A stretch of 64,000 bases of DNA. Source: Umezawaea beigongshangensis. GTDB lineage: Bacteria; Actinomycetota; Actinomycetes; Mycobacteriales; Pseudonocardiaceae. This document shows, piece after piece, positions 59,043 through 64,000 of this stretch (positions within the stretch are counted from its first letter, which is position 1; every line of letters starts with the position of its first letter). Where the stretch lies: NCBI RefSeq assembly GCF_016464305.1, contig NZ_JAEIOJ010000007.1, positions 186,001 to 250,000 on the forward strand, written 5' to 3'. Under the pieces are notes generated by a model that was not told where the DNA came from, ran no database searches, and was given only the letters and a program-made list of their open reading frames with translations. The position numbers were made by a program, and so were the translations under genes.

Positions 59043-60797
59043 GTGAGATCACGCAGAACGGTTGTTCCCGCTGTGCTGGTGACGGCTCTGTCGTTGCTGG
59101 CGGCAGGAGCACAGGGCGCCAGTGCTGCACCCGCCGCAGCAGCGCAGGACCAGAGCACCGAGTACACCGTGCTGGTCGAGGACGGTGCCGGGCTCGACGC
59201 GGCGGTCTCAGCGATCAACGCCGCGGGTGGCCGCGTCACCCGCGAGAACACCGCGGTCGGCGTGCTGACCGTGCAGGCCCCCGCGAACGGGTTCGCCCAG
59301 CGGGTGTCGGCGGCCGACGCCGTCTACGGCGCGGCGCCGACCAGGCCGGTCGGCCACTCCCCGGACGCGGGGAGGGTCACTCCCGGCGACGTCGAGGCCC
59401 AGCGCGACGCGGTCGAGAAGGAGCACCGGTCGGCCCAGCAGAAGGGGACCGCGCCGAAGGCCGCTCCGGCCACCGCGGGACTCGACCCCCTCGACGGCGA
59501 CCTGTGGGGCCTCAAGCAGGTGCGCTCGGACATCGCCCGCAAGAAGCAGGCCGGTGACAAGCGCGTCCACATCGGCATCCTGGACACCGGCGTCGACGGC
59601 ACGCACCCGGACATCGCTCCCAACTTCGACGCGGAGCTGTCCCGCAACTTCACGATCGACATCCCGAACGACGCCGACGGCAACCCCTTCGACGGGCCGT
59701 GCGAGTTCCGCGGCTGCGTCGACCCGGCGAACCACGACGACGGCGGCCACGGCACGCACGTCGCGGGCACCATCGGCGCGGCGGCCAACGGCTTCGGCGT
59801 CTCCGGCGTCGCCCCGAACGTCTCGCTGGTGAACATCCGCGGCGGCCAGGACGCGGGCTCGTTCTTCCTCCAGCCGGTCGTGGACGCGCTGACCTACGGC
59901 GCCGACGTCGGTCTGGACGTCATCAACATGTCGTTCTACGTCGACCCGTGGTACATGAACTGCACCGCGAACCCGGCCGACAGCCCGGAGCAGCAGCTGG
60001 AGCAGCGCACGGTGATCAAGGCCGTGCAGCGGGCACTGAACTACGCCCACGGCAAGGGCGTCACGCTGATCGGCGCCGGCGGCAACAACCACGAGGACCT
60101 CGGCGCGCCGCGGACCGACGTGCAGAGCCCGAACTACCCGCCCGGCCACTCCTACTCCCGGCCGATCGACAACAGCACGTGCCTCAACCTCCCCACCGAG
60201 GGCGACCACGTGATCTCCGTGTCCGCGCTGGGCCCGTCGACCGCGAAGGCCGACTACTCCAACTACGGCACCGAGCAGACGACCGTGTCCGCCCCCGGCG
60301 GCTACTTCCGCGACGGCCTGGGCACCGACTGGTACCGGACCAACGAGAACATGATCCTGTCGACCTACCCGCGCAACGTCGCGGTGGCCGACGGCGCGGT
60401 GGACGAGGCCGGGAACATCACCGAGTCCGGGCTCGCCGCGGGTGTGAAGAAGGCGTGCCAGGGCGAGGTCTGCGGCTACTACCAGTTCTCCCAGGGCACC
60501 TCGATGGCCGCTCCGCACGCCTCCGGCGTCGCGGCGCTCGTCGTCAGCCAGTTCGGCAAGAAGGACCGCGAGCACCCCGGCACGCTGACCCTGGCGCCGT
60601 CGAAGGTCGAGAAGGTCCTCACGAAGACGGCCACGAAGCGCGCGTGCCCGAACCCCCGCACGGTCTCCTACGTCGACATCGGCCGCCCGGCCGAGTTCGA
60701 CGCGACCTGCGTGGGCGACACGGCGTTCAACGGCTTCTACGGCCACGGCATCGTCGACGCCTACGGCGCCGTGACCAGGGGCGGCAGCTTCATCTAG
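59043..60797 (+). CDS. Secreted S8 subtilisin-like serine protease
   Basis: The 584-residue preproprotein has a Sec signal peptide (MRSRRTVVPAVLVTALSLLAAGAQGASA) and an I9-type propeptide (about 40-110). The S8 domain has the complete triad: Asp181 in DTGVDGTHPD, His236 in HGTHVAGT and Ser487 in GTSMAAPHAS. Asn of the oxyanion hole is in the NMSFY/GGNNH region. It is an extracellular protease that matures by removing its propeptide. GGGAGGAGA supports GTG 59043. No C-terminal cell-wall domain is visible, so it is probably released. Confidence 0.95.
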   Translation: MRSRRTVVPAVLVTALSLLAAGAQGASAAPAAAAQDQSTEYTVLVEDGAGLDAAVSAINAAGGRVTRENTAVGVLTVQAPANGFAQRVSAADAVYGAAPTRPVGHSPDAGRVTPGDVEAQRDAVEKEHRSAQQKGTAPKAAPATAGLDPLDGDLWGLKQVRSDIARKKQAGDKRVHIGILDTGVDGTHPDIAPNFDAELSRNFTIDIPNDADGNPFDGPCEFRGCVDPANHDDGGHGTHVAGTIGAAANGFGVSGVAPNVSLVNIRGGQDAGSFFLQPVVDALTYGADVGLDVINMSFYVDPWYMNCTANPADSPEQQLEQRTVIKAVQRALNYAHGKGVTLIGAGGNNHEDLGAPRTDVQSPNYPPGHSYSRPIDNSTCLNLPTEGDHVISVSALGPSTAKADYSNYGTEQTTVSAPGGYFRDGLGTDWYRTNENMILSTYPRNVAVADGAVDEAGNITESGLAAGVKKACQGEVCGYYQFSQGTSMAAPHASGVAALVVSQFGKKDREHPGTLTLAPSKVEKVLTKTATKRACPNPRTVSYVDIGRPAEFDATCVGDTAFNGFYGHGIVDAYGAVTRGGSFI

Positions 60798-60817
60798 ATC
60801 GCGTCGCGACCTGCGCG

Positions 60818-60845
60818 GAAGGCCCCCGGTTCGCCGGGGGCCTTC
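60818..60845 (+). terminator. Intrinsic terminator after the protease gene
   Basis: GAAGGCCCCCGG and its complement form a perfect 12-bp stem around a TTCG tetraloop, 20 bases after the stop. Confidence 0.88.
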
Positions 60846-61030
60846 TCCGTCTCCGCCGGTGGGCACGGGGGAGGTCGAGAACGCGGACGCGGCAGAGCCG
60901 GCCGCGGGTCGCACCGCGGTCGAGCGCGGACGAGCGGACCCGTCGGCGGAGACGACCGGTCGTGGCCGCCCGGTGCCGCGTCGCCGCGCTGTGCGCCGGG
61001 AAGCCGCGCTCCCGCGCCTGCGACGCGCGA

Positions 61031-61061
61031 ACGGGCGGCCCGCGACGTGCGGACCGCCCGT
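61031..61061 (-). terminator. Hairpin after the glycyl-tRNA synthetase gene
   Basis: Arms 61031-61043 and 61049-61061 pair at 12 of 13 positions around a 5-nt loop, 10 bases beyond the synthetase stop on the minus strand. Confidence 0.65.
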
Positions 61062-61071
61062 TCCCGCGAGA

Positions 61072-64000
<2,929 letters not shown>

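Overview
The window is very GC-rich, uses many GTG and some TTG starts, and several genes sit directly behind a TAnnnT box with no Shine-Dalgarno sequence. It carries EspG, PPE-like and DUF3558 type VII secretion genes, a PucR/PruA/PutA proline locus and a long secreted-enzyme repertoire. This fits a filamentous actinomycete, most likely of the order Pseudonocardiales (Saccharothrix, Actinosynnema or Lentzea type). The taxonomic call is inference from gene content; there is no rRNA gene in the window.

Layout. 1-8600: the end of a GH20 hexosaminidase; an aldehyde dehydrogenase-like protein with Ser at the catalytic Cys position, divergent from a GAF-type regulator; a DUF402/uridine-kinase-like pair; an MFS exporter; a DUF6412/YidC-paralogue pair; a fatty acid desaturase. 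8673-14658: proline catabolism (PucR regulator, P5C dehydrogenase, proline dehydrogenase) and an unusual family A DNA polymerase. 14689-19312: a secreted GH16 glucanase behind a LacI/CebR-like palindrome, an AraC-type regulator, a terpene-cyclase-fold-like protein and a membrane-anchored beta-propeller.

19370-24519 is the main accessory island. It has visibly lower GC and holds a tandemly duplicated cassette (a YxxxD-tailed small protein plus a DUF3558 lipoprotein). One copy carries a frameshift and a third lipoprotein lies in ruins between them. A glycine-rich PPE-like protein and EspG follow. No ESX core ATPase or membrane components are present, so this looks like a detached substrate module for a secretion system encoded elsewhere.

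24512-40571: a lactate-oxidase-family flavoprotein, a TPR protein, a GNAT enzyme, an acyl-CoA ligase, a tiny secreted peptide, two PH-domain membrane proteins, an SDR/TetR pair with tandem operators, a GlxA regulator divergent from an MFS carrier, oligoribonuclease, tRNA-His, an ABC-F protein, an L,D-transpeptidase and tRNA-Lys. 40742-46335: a compact island of proteins of unknown function in which two clear paralogues flank a DUF2786 protein.

46411-64000: a GH3 hexosaminidase, a SNF2 helicase/SWIM pair, a MoaD-like/BNR-propeller pair, an acyl-CoA dehydrogenase behind a TetR-type palindrome, a cold shock protein, a small helical protein ending in a RHIM-like amyloid motif, a membrane protein, a sugar-binding lipoprotein without a transporter, a subtilisin-like protease, and a fused alpha-beta glycyl-tRNA synthetase running off the right edge.
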